Part shown: one piece after another, positions 27,577-36,740 of the stretch
Position numbering within the stretch: position 1 is the stretch's first letter
Layout: the number at the start of each line of letters is the position of its first letter
NCBI RefSeq assembly: GCF_016864575.1
Contig: NZ_CP044126.1
Location: 806,001 to 870,000, forward strand
Origin: Rhizobium sp. BG4
GTDB lineage: Bacteria; Pseudomonadota; Alphaproteobacteria; Rhizobiales; Rhizobiaceae
Reading direction: 5' to 3'
Length of the DNA stretch: 64,000 bases
The notes under the pieces: generated by a model
What the model saw: only the letters and a program-made list of their open reading frames with translations
Databases searched by the model: none
What the model was told of the DNA's origin: nothing
Translations under genes and position numbers: made by a program

Positions 27577-28293
27577 ATGAACCAGATCAACCCGCGTTAC
27601 GGCTACGGCTCTGCCGCCGGCTCGCAGGCCCTCTTCGACGAGGGACTCCGCCAGCATATGCTGCGCGTTTACAATTACATGGGCATCGGCCTTGTCATCA
27701 CCGGCATCGTCGCCTTCATCGTCGGCTCGACGCCGGCTCTGTACGTGCCGATCTTCCAGTCGCCGCTGAAGTGGGTGGTGATGCTGGCTCCGCTCGCCTT
27801 CGTCTTCTTCTTCTCGTTCAAGATCCAGACGATGTCGGCAAGTGCCGCGCAGATGACCTTCTGGGCCTTCTGTGCCGTCATGGGCCTGTCGCTTGCCTCG
27901 GTGTTCCTGGTGTTTACCGGCACGAGCATCGCCCGCACCTTCTTCATCGCCGCAACGATGTTCGGCGCGACCAGCCTCTACGGCTATGTCACCAAGCGTG
28001 ACCTGGCGAAGGTCGGCTCGTTCCTGATGATGGGGCTGATCGGCGTCGTCATCGCCAGCATCGTCAACATCTTCCTTGGCTCGTCTGCACTGCAGTTCGC
28101 CATCTCGGTCATCGGTATCGTCGTCTTCGTCGGCCTGACCGCTTGGGACACGCAGAACATCAAGGAACAGTATTCCGAAAACCATGATCAGGAATCGAAC
28201 CAGAAGCTTGCCGTCTTCGGCGCTCTGTCTCTCTACCTGAACTTCGTCAACATCTTCCAGCTGCTGCTCAACTTCACGGGCGAGCGGGAATAG
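27577..28293 (+). CDS. Bax inhibitor-1/YccA family membrane protein
   Basis: A 238-residue inner-membrane protein with seven predicted TM helices. Family segments are visible: LRQHMLRVYNYMGIGLVITGIVAF, PLAFVFFFSFKIQTMSASAAQMTFWAFCAVMGLSLASVFLVFTGTSIARTFF, TSLYGYVTKRDL and GLTAWDTQNIKEQY. Bacterial relatives (YbhL/YccA; BsYetJ) are proposed calcium leak channels or FtsH modulators. The gene follows the ECF sigma/anti-sigma pair by 21 nt with a good GAGGAG ribosome site, and is closed by a strong terminator. Confidence 0.92.
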   Translation: MNQINPRYGYGSAAGSQALFDEGLRQHMLRVYNYMGIGLVITGIVAFIVGSTPALYVPIFQSPLKWVVMLAPLAFVFFFSFKIQTMSASAAQMTFWAFCAVMGLSLASVFLVFTGTSIARTFFIAATMFGATSLYGYVTKRDLAKVGSFLMMGLIGVVIASIVNIFLGSSALQFAISVIGIVVFVGLTAWDTQNIKEQYSENHDQESNQKLAVFGALSLYLNFVNIFQLLLNFTGERE

Positions 28294-28382
28294 GACTGCG
28301 CTTCTGGGGGCAATGGAAGCGCTAGAGCGCCCGGTCCGCAATCTGTGACAGGATGGCGGGCCGGGCGTTCACCCTTTAAATG

Positions 28383-28413
28383 AAAAGGCCGGAGCGAAAG
28401 CTTCGGCCTTTTT
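28383..28413 (+). terminator. Rho-independent terminator after the BI-1 gene
   Basis: An 11-bp stem (AAGGCCGGAGC with GCTTCGGCCTT, one G-T pair) closed by a GAAA tetraloop and followed by TTTTT. It closes the sigma/anti-sigma/BI-1 unit. Confidence 0.9.
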
Positions 28414-28441
28414 GCATTCCGGGTGGACTTTATAGTGCAGA

Positions 28442-29560
28442 TCAGATGATGCCCCAAGCGCGGTAGCGGCCGCGGCCGGTGATCTCGCGAATGCCGATCT
28501 CGTTCAGCAGATTGAGCGCGCCGCGGCTGGTCACCTTCAGCTGCTTGGCGACCATCGCCGACGATACCATCGGCCGCGATAGCACGAACTCCGCCAGTTG
28601 CGGCAGGCTGCTGTTCGAGCGGCGATCCCTGAAGCGCAGCTCCATCTGCGTGCGGGCGAGCAGCAGGCGGTCCATCTCCTTGAGGCCGGTGGCAGCACTG
28701 TCGCTCATCGCTTCCAGGAAGGCGAGAAGCCGGGTCAGCCGGTCACGCGAGCGGCGCCGCTCGTGGCGGACGCTCTTCAAACCGGCGTAGAAGGAAAAGA
28801 GGTGCGAGGACACCTTGCCCCGCGCCCGCAGATGGCTGGAAACCAGCAAACCGCCGAGCCAGGACTGGCGCCGCAGCGGCTCGATCCGCTCCCAGGCGTC
28901 GAACAGAACGGCGGCGGCGAGAACCGGCGGCAGCTCGCCCGCGAGCGGCAGCACACCGCGCCAATCGGCAAGCCGCTGCCCCTCATCCCATTCGTCATCG
29001 CCGAAAAGGCCGAGCGGATCGTCGCTGCGCTTCTCCTTCGGCCGCTCTTCCTCGGCCTCGACGGGCTTGCCCATATGGGCATCAAGCAGTCGCTGCGAGC
29101 GGGCGAGTACCGCGTCGATTTCCGCAAGCTCGGCCGAAAGCAGCTGATCGGGCTCATCCGCCTCTTCTGTAGCAGCGGCAAAACCCTTGGTCTCAGGTGC
29201 CGTGCCCTCGTCCAGCCCCGCCCCTGCCAGTGCGTTGAGACCGGCAGCGCTCAGCGCCCAGGCGGGGTCGGCGGTCCAGATGCGGCGCCGCGCGCGCAGC
29301 ACGGCATGGGCGATCGTCAGCTCGTGGCTCGGCGTGCGGCTGTCCATATGCGCGTCGTGGAGCACGAGATCCTCGACATGCACGAGCTCGCCCGCCACCC
29401 AAAGGGCGCCTGCTGCATCGAAGAAGTGGCCACGTTCGGCAAAGCCTTCGCCAACCGGCGAGCGCGCCGCCCGTTCATCGACGCGCGCCAGCATGTCCTC
29501 CGCCTGCACCACGGCAGGGAGAAGGCTTTTCAGAAGGGCATTGTCGATCTCGTGGCGCAC
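28442..29560 (-). CDS. RHE_PE00001-family protein (DUF1612/HTH domain)
   Basis: A 372-residue protein of the family named after the first gene of R. etli plasmid p42e. The N-terminal block (LPAVVQAEDMLARVDERAARSPVGEGF...GALWVAGELVHVEDLVLHDAHMDSRTPSHELTIAHAVLRARRRIW) is characteristic. An acidic linker follows, then DUF1612-like helical segments, and a C-terminal winged HTH (LPQLAEFVLSRPMVSSAMVAKQLKVTSRGALNLLNEIGIREITGRGRYRAWG). Family members sit on rhizobial plasmids and chromids and are presumed DNA-binding. From memory, the R. etli copy was reported to be needed for growth on rich medium. It stands alone between BI-1 and the hut cluster. Confidence 0.82.
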   Translation of the reverse strand: MRHEIDNALLKSLLPAVVQAEDMLARVDERAARSPVGEGFAERGHFFDAAGALWVAGELVHVEDLVLHDAHMDSRTPSHELTIAHAVLRARRRIWTADPAWALSAAGLNALAGAGLDEGTAPETKGFAAATEEADEPDQLLSAELAEIDAVLARSQRLLDAHMGKPVEAEEERPKEKRSDDPLGLFGDDEWDEGQRLADWRGVLPLAGELPPVLAAAVLFDAWERIEPLRRQSWLGGLLVSSHLRARGKVSSHLFSFYAGLKSVRHERRRSRDRLTRLLAFLEAMSDSAATGLKEMDRLLLARTQMELRFRDRRSNSSLPQLAEFVLSRPMVSSAMVAKQLKVTSRGALNLLNEIGIREITGRGRYRAWGII

Positions 29561-29637
29561 GTCATTTTCCGGAAGTCATTTCGACCTTTACTTCCGCTAT
29601 TTGACCGATGATTCGCAACCGGCGCGCCGATCAAATC

Positions 29638-30354
29638 TCAGGAAGCCGGGCTGAAACGGGCAACGAGCGCATGACGGTCACCAGGATAGGTAAAGCGCAC
29701 ATGGGTGACGGGACCGGCATTGCTCCAGGTCCGGCGTTCGACGACGAGGCAGGCGGTGCCGCGGGGAATGTCCAGCGCATCCGCCGCATTGCTGCTGGCG
29801 GGCGAGGCATGGATCTTGTGCTCGGCGGTCGTCCAGGGCACCTGTTTCACCAGCCACGGACCGGGCGCGGTTTCGGCGAAATCCGCGGTCGCCGCATCCG
29901 GCACTGTTTCGAGGTTGATCAGGCGCTCCTCGAGGCAGAAGGGGAGCGCGCCTGCGAAGTGGACGCAGGTGATTTCGCGAAGCGGCGTGCCGGGCGCAAC
30001 GTCGGGAAGCTGACCCTCGCCGGCCTTCGCCTTGCGAGTTTTCTGGGCGATGACCCGATAGCTGTAGGCCACGTTCAGCGACTGAACCTCGGCCTTGATA
30101 TCGTGGATCTCGAGAACCGCGGACTGCGCCTGCGGTTGGGTGACGAAGCTGCCGGATTTCTTGCGGCGTTCGATCAGTCCGGCCTTGGCAAGCTGGGTCA
30201 GCACCTTGTTGACCGTCATTCGCGAGCAGCCATATTGGGTGGCGAGATCGACCTCGAACGGAATGCGGTGGCCCGGCGGCCACTCGCCCGAAACGATGCG
30301 GCCTTCGATCTCGCTCAAGATGCTCTGATGCAGCGTGGCATCCTTGCTTGCCAT
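29638..30354 (-). CDS. hutC: HutC, GntR-family histidine-utilisation repressor
   Basis: A 238-residue repressor. The N-terminal GntR winged HTH reads LHQSILSEIEGRIVSGEWPPGHRIPFEVDLATQYGCSRMTVNKVLTQLAKAGLIERR; the C-terminal UTRA domain (~85-235) senses urocanate in known HutC proteins. The start at 30354 is preceded by GGAG. It lies 59 nt downstream of hutF on the same strand, so it is probably co-transcribed. Its likely operator is the TGTATATACA palindrome between hutF and hutI. A second, clearly related HutC-like regulator is encoded at 40350-41060. Confidence 0.93.
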   Translation of the reverse strand: MASKDATLHQSILSEIEGRIVSGEWPPGHRIPFEVDLATQYGCSRMTVNKVLTQLAKAGLIERRKKSGSFVTQPQAQSAVLEIHDIKAEVQSLNVAYSYRVIAQKTRKAKAGEGQLPDVAPGTPLREITCVHFAGALPFCLEERLINLETVPDAATADFAETAPGPWLVKQVPWTTAEHKIHASPASSNAADALDIPRGTACLVVERRTWSNAGPVTHVRFTYPGDRHALVARFSPAS

Positions 30355-30413
30355 ATCAGGCTCCGGTTGACGTCCCTTCCCGCTCTATTGCGGATGCCGC
30401 AGAAGCGAAAGCC

Positions 30414-31760
30414 CTAGGCGGAAAGAAGTTCGCCCATTGCCGCCAGGAAACGGCGATTGATCGCCTCGCGCTTGCGATGGCGCCCGCCCTCGACCTGCTT
30501 GCGGCCGAGCGACCAGACGCTGTCGACACGCACGCCGCCTGCGAAGATCCAGTGGTCGAGGAGCTGATCGCCGGCGAGATAGGGCACTGCGCTGCAATCC
30601 AGAGAGACGATATCGGCATCATTGCCTTCGCCTAGCCCCGGGTTGGAAGCCAGTGCGGCACTGCCGCCGTTGACGGCATTGTCGAACAGGTTGCGGCCGG
30701 TCGAGCCGCCGGTTTCGGCGATGACATTGCGGGCGCGGCGGCCGAGACGCTGCGAATATTCCAGCTGGCAGAGCTCGCCCGGCAGCGAGATCATCACATT
30801 CGAATCCGAACCGACGCCATACCGGCCACCCTCTTCCAGGAAGAGCGGCGCTGCGAACATGCCGTCACCAAGATTGGCCTCGGTAATCGGGCAGAGACCG
30901 GCGATCACGCCGCTTTTCGCCATGCCGCGCGTCTCATCATTGGTCATATGCGTCGCATGGATCAGGCACCAGCGGCCATCGACCGGGGCATTTGCCAGCA
31001 ACCACTCGACCGGCCTCGCGCCGGACCAGGAGATGCAGTCCTCGACCTCCTTCACCTGTTCGGCGACATGGATATGAACAGGGCCATCGCCGGCCAGCGG
31101 CAGGATTGCCTTCAGCTCATCCGGCGTCGTGGCGCGCAGGCTGTGCGGCGCGATCCCAAGATGCGCACCGTCGAGCTTACCGGTGATCGACGCACAACGT
31201 TCCATCAGGCGGCCGAAGCCATCGACGGAGTTGATGAAACGGCGCTGGCCATCGATAGGAGCTGCGCCGCCGAAGCCGGAATGGGCATAGAAAACCGGCA
31301 GCAGCGTCAGGCCGATCCCCGTCTCCGCGCTTGCCGCGCCGATCCGGCTGGCAAGCTCGGCGATATCGCCATAAGGGCTGCCGTCCTTATCGTGGTGCAG
31401 ATAGTGGAACTCGCCGACCCGCGAGAAACCCGCTTCCAGCATCTCCATATAAAGCTGCGCCGCAACCGCCTCGACATGCTCGGGCGTCATCGACAAAGCG
31501 AACTTGTACATGACGGTGCGCCAGCTCCAGAAGCTGTCATCCGCGGGGCCGCGAACCTCGGCCAGTCCAGCCATTGCGCGCTGAAACGCGTGGCTGTGCA
31601 GGTTCGGCATTGCCGGGATCAGCACCGCGTGGCGCTCGTCAGCGGCGTCAGCCGCCACGTCGGTCTCGATCTTGGCAATCCGGCCGCCTTCCAGCGTCAG
31701 CCGCACATCGCTCTGCCAGCCGTTTTGCAGCAGGACATTCTTTGCATGGAGGGTCGTCAT
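30414..31760 (-). CDS. hutF: Formimidoylglutamate deiminase HutF
   Basis: A 448-residue amidohydrolase that converts N-formimino-L-glutamate to N-formyl-L-glutamate and ammonia (EC 3.5.3.13). Metal-binding motifs are visible: PAMPNLHSHAFQRAMAG (HxH), HIHVAEQVKEVEDC, CLIHATHMTNDETRG and YGVGSDSNVMISLPGEL (Asp). The start is set at the ATG at 31760 with a GGGAGC ribosome site; an open frame continues upstream through the operator and is not coding. It is divergent from hutI. Its presence implies the five-step histidine route, which then needs HutG, and no hutG was found in this window. Confidence 0.94.
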   Translation of the reverse strand: MTTLHAKNVLLQNGWQSDVRLTLEGGRIAKIETDVAADAADERHAVLIPAMPNLHSHAFQRAMAGLAEVRGPADDSFWSWRTVMYKFALSMTPEHVEAVAAQLYMEMLEAGFSRVGEFHYLHHDKDGSPYGDIAELASRIGAASAETGIGLTLLPVFYAHSGFGGAAPIDGQRRFINSVDGFGRLMERCASITGKLDGAHLGIAPHSLRATTPDELKAILPLAGDGPVHIHVAEQVKEVEDCISWSGARPVEWLLANAPVDGRWCLIHATHMTNDETRGMAKSGVIAGLCPITEANLGDGMFAAPLFLEEGGRYGVGSDSNVMISLPGELCQLEYSQRLGRRARNVIAETGGSTGRNLFDNAVNGGSAALASNPGLGEGNDADIVSLDCSAVPYLAGDQLLDHWIFAGGVRVDSVWSLGRKQVEGGRHRKREAINRRFLAAMGELLSA

Positions 31761-31835
31761 CGCTTGCTCCCTTTGAAGGCGTCCATCTTTCTTTTCCATG
31801 GAAGCGCCCAAAATTCCACTTGTCACCCGGTTATT

Positions 31836-31847
31836 ATGTATATACAT
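31836..31847. promoter_or_regulatory. HutC operator between hutF and hutI
   Basis: The perfect palindrome ATGTATATACAT contains TGTATATACA, the core of known HutC sites. It sits in the 116-nt divergent region and could repress both hutF-hutC and hutI-hutH-hutU. A UTRA-type repressor binding here would be released by urocanate. Confidence 0.75.
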
Positions 31848-31876
31848 GTTTCGACATAAGGAAAGGCGTAAAGCTG

Positions 31877-33127
31877 ATGACAGGGGATAATCTTCATAGC
31901 GAAATGGAGCGGCCGAGCCTTTGGCGCAATGCCAGACTGGCAACGCTCAATCCGGCGCAATCCGGTCTCGGGATCATCGAGAAGGGCGCCATCGTCACCG
32001 AAAACGGCCGGATCACTTATGCCGGCCCGGAAGGCGAACTGCCGGTTTCGATGATCGAACGCGCCGAGATCACCGATCTTGAGGGCCGCTGGGTCACCCC
32101 CGGCCTCGTCGATTGCCACACGCACATCGTCTATGGCGGCAATCGCGCTCGCGAATTTGAAATGCGTCTGGAAGGCGCCACCTACGAAGAGATCGCCCGC
32201 GCCGGCGGCGGCATCGTTTCCTCGGTCACGGCGACCAATGCGCTCTCCATCGACGGCCTCGTTCAGGCCTCGATCCGGCGGCTGGACACGCTGCTCTCAG
32301 AAGGTGTGACGACGATCGAGATCAAGTCCGGCTACGGGCTGACGAGCGACGGCGAACTGAAGATGCTGGAAGCCGCCCGCGCGCTCGGCACCATCAGACC
32401 CGTTCGTGTCAAGACCAGCTATCTCGGCGCCCATGCGACGCCCGCCCACTACAAGGGCCGCAACGGCGATTATATCAGCGAAGTCGTGCTGCCGACGCTT
32501 GATGAAGCGCACAAGCGCGGCCTTGCCGACGCCGTCGATGGTTTCTGCGAAGGCATCGCCTTTTCGACCGAGGAAATCTCCCGCGTTTTCGATCGCGCCA
32601 AGGCGCTTGGTCTGCCGGTCAAGCTCCACGCCGAGCAGCTTTCCAATCTCGGCGGCGCCAAACTCGCCGCCGGTTACGGCGCCCTCTCCGCCGACCATCT
32701 CGAATATCTCGATGACGAAGGCATTGCGGCCATGGCTGCGGCCGGAACCGTCTCTGTGCTGCTTCCCGGCGCCTTCTACGCCATCAACGAGAAGCAGAAG
32801 CCGCCGGTCAAGGCGCTGCGCGCCGCAGGCGTGCCGATCGCTATCGCGACCGACTGCAACCCCGGCACCTCGCCGCTGACCTCGCTGCTTTTGACGATGA
32901 ACATGTCGGCGACGCTCTTCGGCCTGACCGTCGAGGAATGCATTGCCGGTGCGACGCGCGAAGGCGCGCGTGCCCTTGGTCTTCTCGGCGAAACCGGAAC
33001 GCTGGAAGCCGGAAAGGCCGCCGACATGGCGGTTTGGGATATCGAGAGCCCCGCCGAGCTCGTCTACCGCATCGGCTTCAACCCACTTCACGCACGCATC
33101 TACAAGGGCGAAAGGATCGGCCGTTGA
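31877..33127 (+). CDS. hutI: Imidazolonepropionase HutI
   Basis: A 416-residue amidohydrolase that opens 4-imidazolone-5-propanoate to N-formimino-L-glutamate (EC 3.5.2.7). Motifs: TPGLVDCHTHIVYGGNR (HxH metal site), EIKSGYGLTSDGELKMLEAAR, TSYLGAHATPAHYKGR, PVKLHAEQLSNLGGAKLAAGYGALSADHLEYL and IAIATDCNPGTSPLTSL. The ATG at 31877 follows the hut operator; the longer open frame upstream crosses the operator and is rejected. The stop overlaps the TTG start of hutH (TTGA), giving coupled translation. Confidence 0.95.
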   Translation: MTGDNLHSEMERPSLWRNARLATLNPAQSGLGIIEKGAIVTENGRITYAGPEGELPVSMIERAEITDLEGRWVTPGLVDCHTHIVYGGNRAREFEMRLEGATYEEIARAGGGIVSSVTATNALSIDGLVQASIRRLDTLLSEGVTTIEIKSGYGLTSDGELKMLEAARALGTIRPVRVKTSYLGAHATPAHYKGRNGDYISEVVLPTLDEAHKRGLADAVDGFCEGIAFSTEEISRVFDRAKALGLPVKLHAEQLSNLGGAKLAAGYGALSADHLEYLDDEGIAAMAAAGTVSVLLPGAFYAINEKQKPPVKALRAAGVPIAIATDCNPGTSPLTSLLLTMNMSATLFGLTVEECIAGATREGARALGLLGETGTLEAGKAADMAVWDIESPAELVYRIGFNPLHARIYKGERIGR

Positions 33128-34659
33128 CCATCACCCTCCATCCAGGCTCCGTTTCTCTGAAGCAGCTGGAAACCATCTACTGGACCGGCGAACCGGCCAG
33201 GCTCGATGCGTCCTTTGACGCAGGGATCAACAAGGCTGCGGCCCGCATCGCGGAGATCGCAGCCGGCAATGCGCCCGTTTACGGCATCAATACCGGCTTC
33301 GGAAAGCTCGCCTCGATCAAGATCGACGCCGCTGATGTCGCAACGCTGCAGCGCAATCTCATCCTGTCGCATTGCTGCGGCATCGGCGCGCCGCTGCCTG
33401 AGAATGTCGTTCGGCTGATCATGGCCCTCAAGCTGGTCTCGCTCGGCCGCGGCGCTTCCGGCGTGCGCATCGAGCTGGTGCGGCTGATCGAAGGCATGCT
33501 CAAAAAGGGCGTTATCCCGGTGGTCCCGGAAAAGGGTTCCGTTGGCGCATCCGGCGACCTCGCGCCGCTGGCGCATATGGCTGCGGTGATGATGGGCGAG
33601 GCTGAAGCCTTCTTCGCCGGTGAACGTCTCTCCGGCGCCGATGCACTGAAGAAGGCGGGGCTTGAGCCTGTCGTGCTCGCCGCCAAGGAAGGCCTGGCGC
33701 TGATCAACGGCACGCAGACCTCCACGGCACTGGCGCTGGCAGGCCTCTTCCGCGCTCACCGGGCAGCACAATCGGCGCTGATCACCGGCGCGATGTCGAC
33801 GGATGCGGCCATGGGCTCCTCGGCTCCGTTCCATCCTGATATTCACACCCTACGCGGCCATCGCGGCCAGATCGATACGGCAGCGGCGCTGCGCGCCCTG
33901 CTCGACAACTCGGTCATCCGCCAGAGCCATATCGAGGGCGACGAGCGCGTGCAGGACCCCTATTGCATCCGCTGCCAGCCACAGGTCGATGGCGCCTGCC
34001 TCGATCTTCTGCGCTCCGTTGCCCGCACGCTTGAGATCGAAGCCAACGCAGTGACCGACAATCCGCTGGTTCTCTCCGACAACTCTGTCGTCTCAGGGGG
34101 CAATTTCCACGCCGAGCCAGTCGCCTTCGCTGCCGATCAGATCGCCATCGCCGTCTGCGAAATCGGCGCGATCGCCCAGCGCCGCATCGCGCTTCTGGTC
34201 GACCCTGCCCTCTCCTACGGCCTTCCGGCCTTCCTCGCCAAGAAGCCCGGCCTGAATTCTGGCCTGATGATCGCCGAGGTCACCTCTGCGGCGCTGATGA
34301 GCGAAAACAAGCAGATGTCGCACCCGGCATCGGTCGACTCGACACCGACGTCGGCCAACCAGGAAGACCATGTTTCCATGGCCTGCCACGGCGCCCGCCG
34401 CCTGCTGCAGATGACCGAAAACCTCTTCGGCATCATCGGCATCGAGGCGCTGACCGCCGCCCAGGGCGTCGAATTCCGCGCCCCGCTTGCCACCAGCCCC
34501 GAGCTGCAGAAGGCGATCGATGCGATCCGCACCGTCGTGCCGACGCTCGAAATCGACCGCTACATGGCCAATGACCTTGAGGCTGCCAGCAGCCTGATCG
34601 CTACCGGCGCGCTGAACGCGTCCGTATCCGCCAACATCCTTCCTTCCCTGGAGATCTGA
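33124..34659 (+). CDS. hutH: Histidine ammonia-lyase HutH
   Basis: A 511-residue MIO-dependent lyase that converts L-histidine to urocanate and ammonia (EC 4.3.1.3). The MIO cofactor forms from Ala142-Ser143-Gly144 in SVGASGDLAPLAH. Other family blocks are YGINTGFG (catalytic Tyr), LINGTQTS and QEDHVSMACHGARR. Length is standard. The start is a TTG that overlaps the hutI stop; no ATG gives the conserved N-terminus, so this unusual start is well supported. hutU begins just after its stop. Confidence 0.96.
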   Translation: MTITLHPGSVSLKQLETIYWTGEPARLDASFDAGINKAAARIAEIAAGNAPVYGINTGFGKLASIKIDAADVATLQRNLILSHCCGIGAPLPENVVRLIMALKLVSLGRGASGVRIELVRLIEGMLKKGVIPVVPEKGSVGASGDLAPLAHMAAVMMGEAEAFFAGERLSGADALKKAGLEPVVLAAKEGLALINGTQTSTALALAGLFRAHRAAQSALITGAMSTDAAMGSSAPFHPDIHTLRGHRGQIDTAAALRALLDNSVIRQSHIEGDERVQDPYCIRCQPQVDGACLDLLRSVARTLEIEANAVTDNPLVLSDNSVVSGGNFHAEPVAFAADQIAIAVCEIGAIAQRRIALLVDPALSYGLPAFLAKKPGLNSGLMIAEVTSAALMSENKQMSHPASVDSTPTSANQEDHVSMACHGARRLLQMTENLFGIIGIEALTAAQGVEFRAPLATSPELQKAIDAIRTVVPTLEIDRYMANDLEAASSLIATGALNASVSANILPSLEI

Positions 34660-34660
34660 G

Positions 34661-36346
34661 ATGAGCAATCCGCGTCACAACATCCGCGAAATCCGTGCGC
34701 CGCGCGGCGACCAGCTGAATACCAAGAGCTGGATGACCGAAGCGCCGCTGCGCATGCTGATGAACAATCTCGATCCCGATGTGGCCGAGAACCCGAACGA
34801 GCTCGTCGTCTACGGCGGCATCGGCCGCGCCACCCGCACCTGGGACGATTTCGACCGCATCACCGCGACGCTGAAGACGCTGAACGAGGACGAGACGCTG
34901 CTGGTTCAGTCCGGCAAGCCGGTCGGCGTATTCCGCACTCACAAGGATGCGCCGCGCGTTCTGATCGCCAACTCCAACCTCGTGCCGCATTGGGCGACCT
35001 GGGATCACTTCAACGAACTCGACAAGAAGGGCCTTGCGATGTACGGCCAGATGACGGCCGGTTCGTGGATCTATATCGGCACCCAGGGCATCGTGCAGGG
35101 CACCTACGAAACCTTCGTGGAAGCCGGCCGCCAGCACTATGACGGCAATCTCAAGGGTAAGTGGATTCTTACCGGCGGCCTCGGCGGCATGGGCGGCGCG
35201 CAGCCGCTCGCGGCCGTCATGGCCGGCGCATGCTGCCTTGCCGTCGAATGCGACGAAACCCGCATCGATTTCCGTATCCGCACCCGCTATGTCGATGAAA
35301 AGGCAAAGACGCTGGATGAGGCGCTGGCGCTGATCGACAAGTGGACCAAGGCCGGCGAAGCCAAGTCCGTCGGCTTGCTCGGCAATGCCGCCGAAATCTT
35401 CCCCGAGCTCGTCAAGCGCATGAAGGCCGGCGGCGCACGCCCCGACATCGTCACCGACCAGACCTCGGCACACGACCCGCGCAACGGCTACCTGCCGGTT
35501 GGCTGGAGCGTCGAGGAAGCCAAGGCGAAGCGCGAAACCGATCCGAAGGCCGTCGAAGATGCCGCCCGCGCCTCGATGCGCCAGCATGTCGAAGCCATGG
35601 TCGCCTTCTGGGATGCCGGCGTTCCGACTCTCGACTACGGCAACAACATCCGCCAGGTCGCCAAGGACGAAGGCTTCGAAAACGCCTTCGCCTTCCCGGG
35701 CTTCGTACCTGCTTACATCCGCCCGCTCTTCTGCCGCGGCATCGGTCCGTTCCGCTGGGCAGCCCTCTCCGGTGATCCCGAGGATATCTACAAGACCGAC
35801 GCCAAAGTGAAGGAGCTGCTGCCTGACAACAAGCACCTGCACAACTGGCTGGATATGGCCAGGGAGCGCATCGCCTTCCAGGGTCTGCCGGCACGCATCT
35901 GCTGGGTGGGCCTCGGCGATCGCCACAAGCTCGGCCTCGCCTTCAACGAGATGGTGAAGAACGGCGAGCTCAAGGCTCCGATCGTCATCGGCCGCGACCA
36001 CCTGGATTCCGGCTCCGTTGCCTCGCCGAACCGCGAGACGGAAGCGATGAAGGACGGCTCGGACGCCGTTTCCGACTGGCCGCTGCTCAACGCGCTGCTG
36101 AACACCGCATCGGGCGCCACCTGGGTGTCGCTCCACCACGGCGGCGGCGTCGGCATGGGCTTCTCGCAGCATTCCGGCATGGTCATCTGCGCCGACGGCA
36201 CCGATGACGCCGCCCGCCGCCTCGGAAACGTCCTCTGGAACGACCCGGCCACCGGCGTCATGCGCCACGCCGATGCGGGCTACGACATCGCGATCGATTG
36301 CGCCAAGGAAAAGGGCCTGCGGTTGCCGGGGATTTTGGGGAACTGA
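34661..36346 (+). CDS. hutU: Urocanate hydratase HutU
   Basis: A 561-residue NAD+-dependent urocanase that hydrates urocanate to 4-imidazolone-5-propanoate (EC 4.2.1.49). The conserved N-terminus (NIREIRAPRGDQLNTKSWMTEAPLRMLMNNLDPDVAE), the NAD-binding GKWILTGGLGGMGGAQPLA, GCRNCRGIGP-equivalent LFCRGIGPFRWAALSGDPEDIYKTD, and C-terminal WVSLHHGGGVGMGFSQHSGMVICADGT are all intact. It is the last gene of hutI-hutH-hutU; the gap from the hutH stop is 1 nt. It converges on the vapC gene that ends 5 nt downstream. Confidence 0.97.
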   Translation: MSNPRHNIREIRAPRGDQLNTKSWMTEAPLRMLMNNLDPDVAENPNELVVYGGIGRATRTWDDFDRITATLKTLNEDETLLVQSGKPVGVFRTHKDAPRVLIANSNLVPHWATWDHFNELDKKGLAMYGQMTAGSWIYIGTQGIVQGTYETFVEAGRQHYDGNLKGKWILTGGLGGMGGAQPLAAVMAGACCLAVECDETRIDFRIRTRYVDEKAKTLDEALALIDKWTKAGEAKSVGLLGNAAEIFPELVKRMKAGGARPDIVTDQTSAHDPRNGYLPVGWSVEEAKAKRETDPKAVEDAARASMRQHVEAMVAFWDAGVPTLDYGNNIRQVAKDEGFENAFAFPGFVPAYIRPLFCRGIGPFRWAALSGDPEDIYKTDAKVKELLPDNKHLHNWLDMARERIAFQGLPARICWVGLGDRHKLGLAFNEMVKNGELKAPIVIGRDHLDSGSVASPNRETEAMKDGSDAVSDWPLLNALLNTASGATWVSLHHGGGVGMGFSQHSGMVICADGTDDAARRLGNVLWNDPATGVMRHADAGYDIAIDCAKEKGLRLPGILGN

Positions 36347-36350
36347 GGAA

Positions 36351-36740
36351 TCACACCAATTGGATAAGGCCGCCGTATCGTGCGACGGTCTTGTCCACGG
36401 TGATCAGCGAAAGGCCCTCGACGAGCGATTGCGCGATGAGGATGCGGTCGAAAGGATCCCCATGAATATGGGGAAGTCCGCCGACGGCAACGGCATGTTC
36501 CCCCATTAGCGGAAGCTCACGGTAACTGTGATCTATCAGCGTTCGCCTCAGCCTCTCGGCATCAACAGAGAAATCGGGAAATCGCTTCAGCGACGACTTG
36601 ATCGCAATTTCCCAAATGCTGACCGTTGAGAAAAAGACATCGTTCTCGACATCTTCGAGAAGTTCACGCGCTTTGTGCGGCAGCTTCCAAGACATGCCGC
36701 TCATCCAGAGAAGAATATGCGTATCAACAAGGAGCTTCAT
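36351..36740 (-). CDS. PIN-domain toxin (VapC type, paired with a Phd antitoxin)
   Basis: A 129-residue PIN-domain ribonuclease: Asp6 in KLLVDTHILLW, Glu in FFSTVSIWEIAIKSSLKR, Asp in GDPFDRILIAQSLVEGLSLITVDKTVARY. This LLVDTHILLW type is often encoded next to Phd/YefM antitoxins. It overlaps the upstream antitoxin gene by 4 nt (ATGA). It is inserted between hutU and hutD, so the TA pair interrupts an otherwise hut-related block. Confidence 0.92.
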   Translation of the reverse strand: MKLLVDTHILLWMSGMSWKLPHKARELLEDVENDVFFSTVSIWEIAIKSSLKRFPDFSVDAERLRRTLIDHSYRELPLMGEHAVAVGGLPHIHGDPFDRILIAQSLVEGLSLITVDKTVARYGGLIQLV

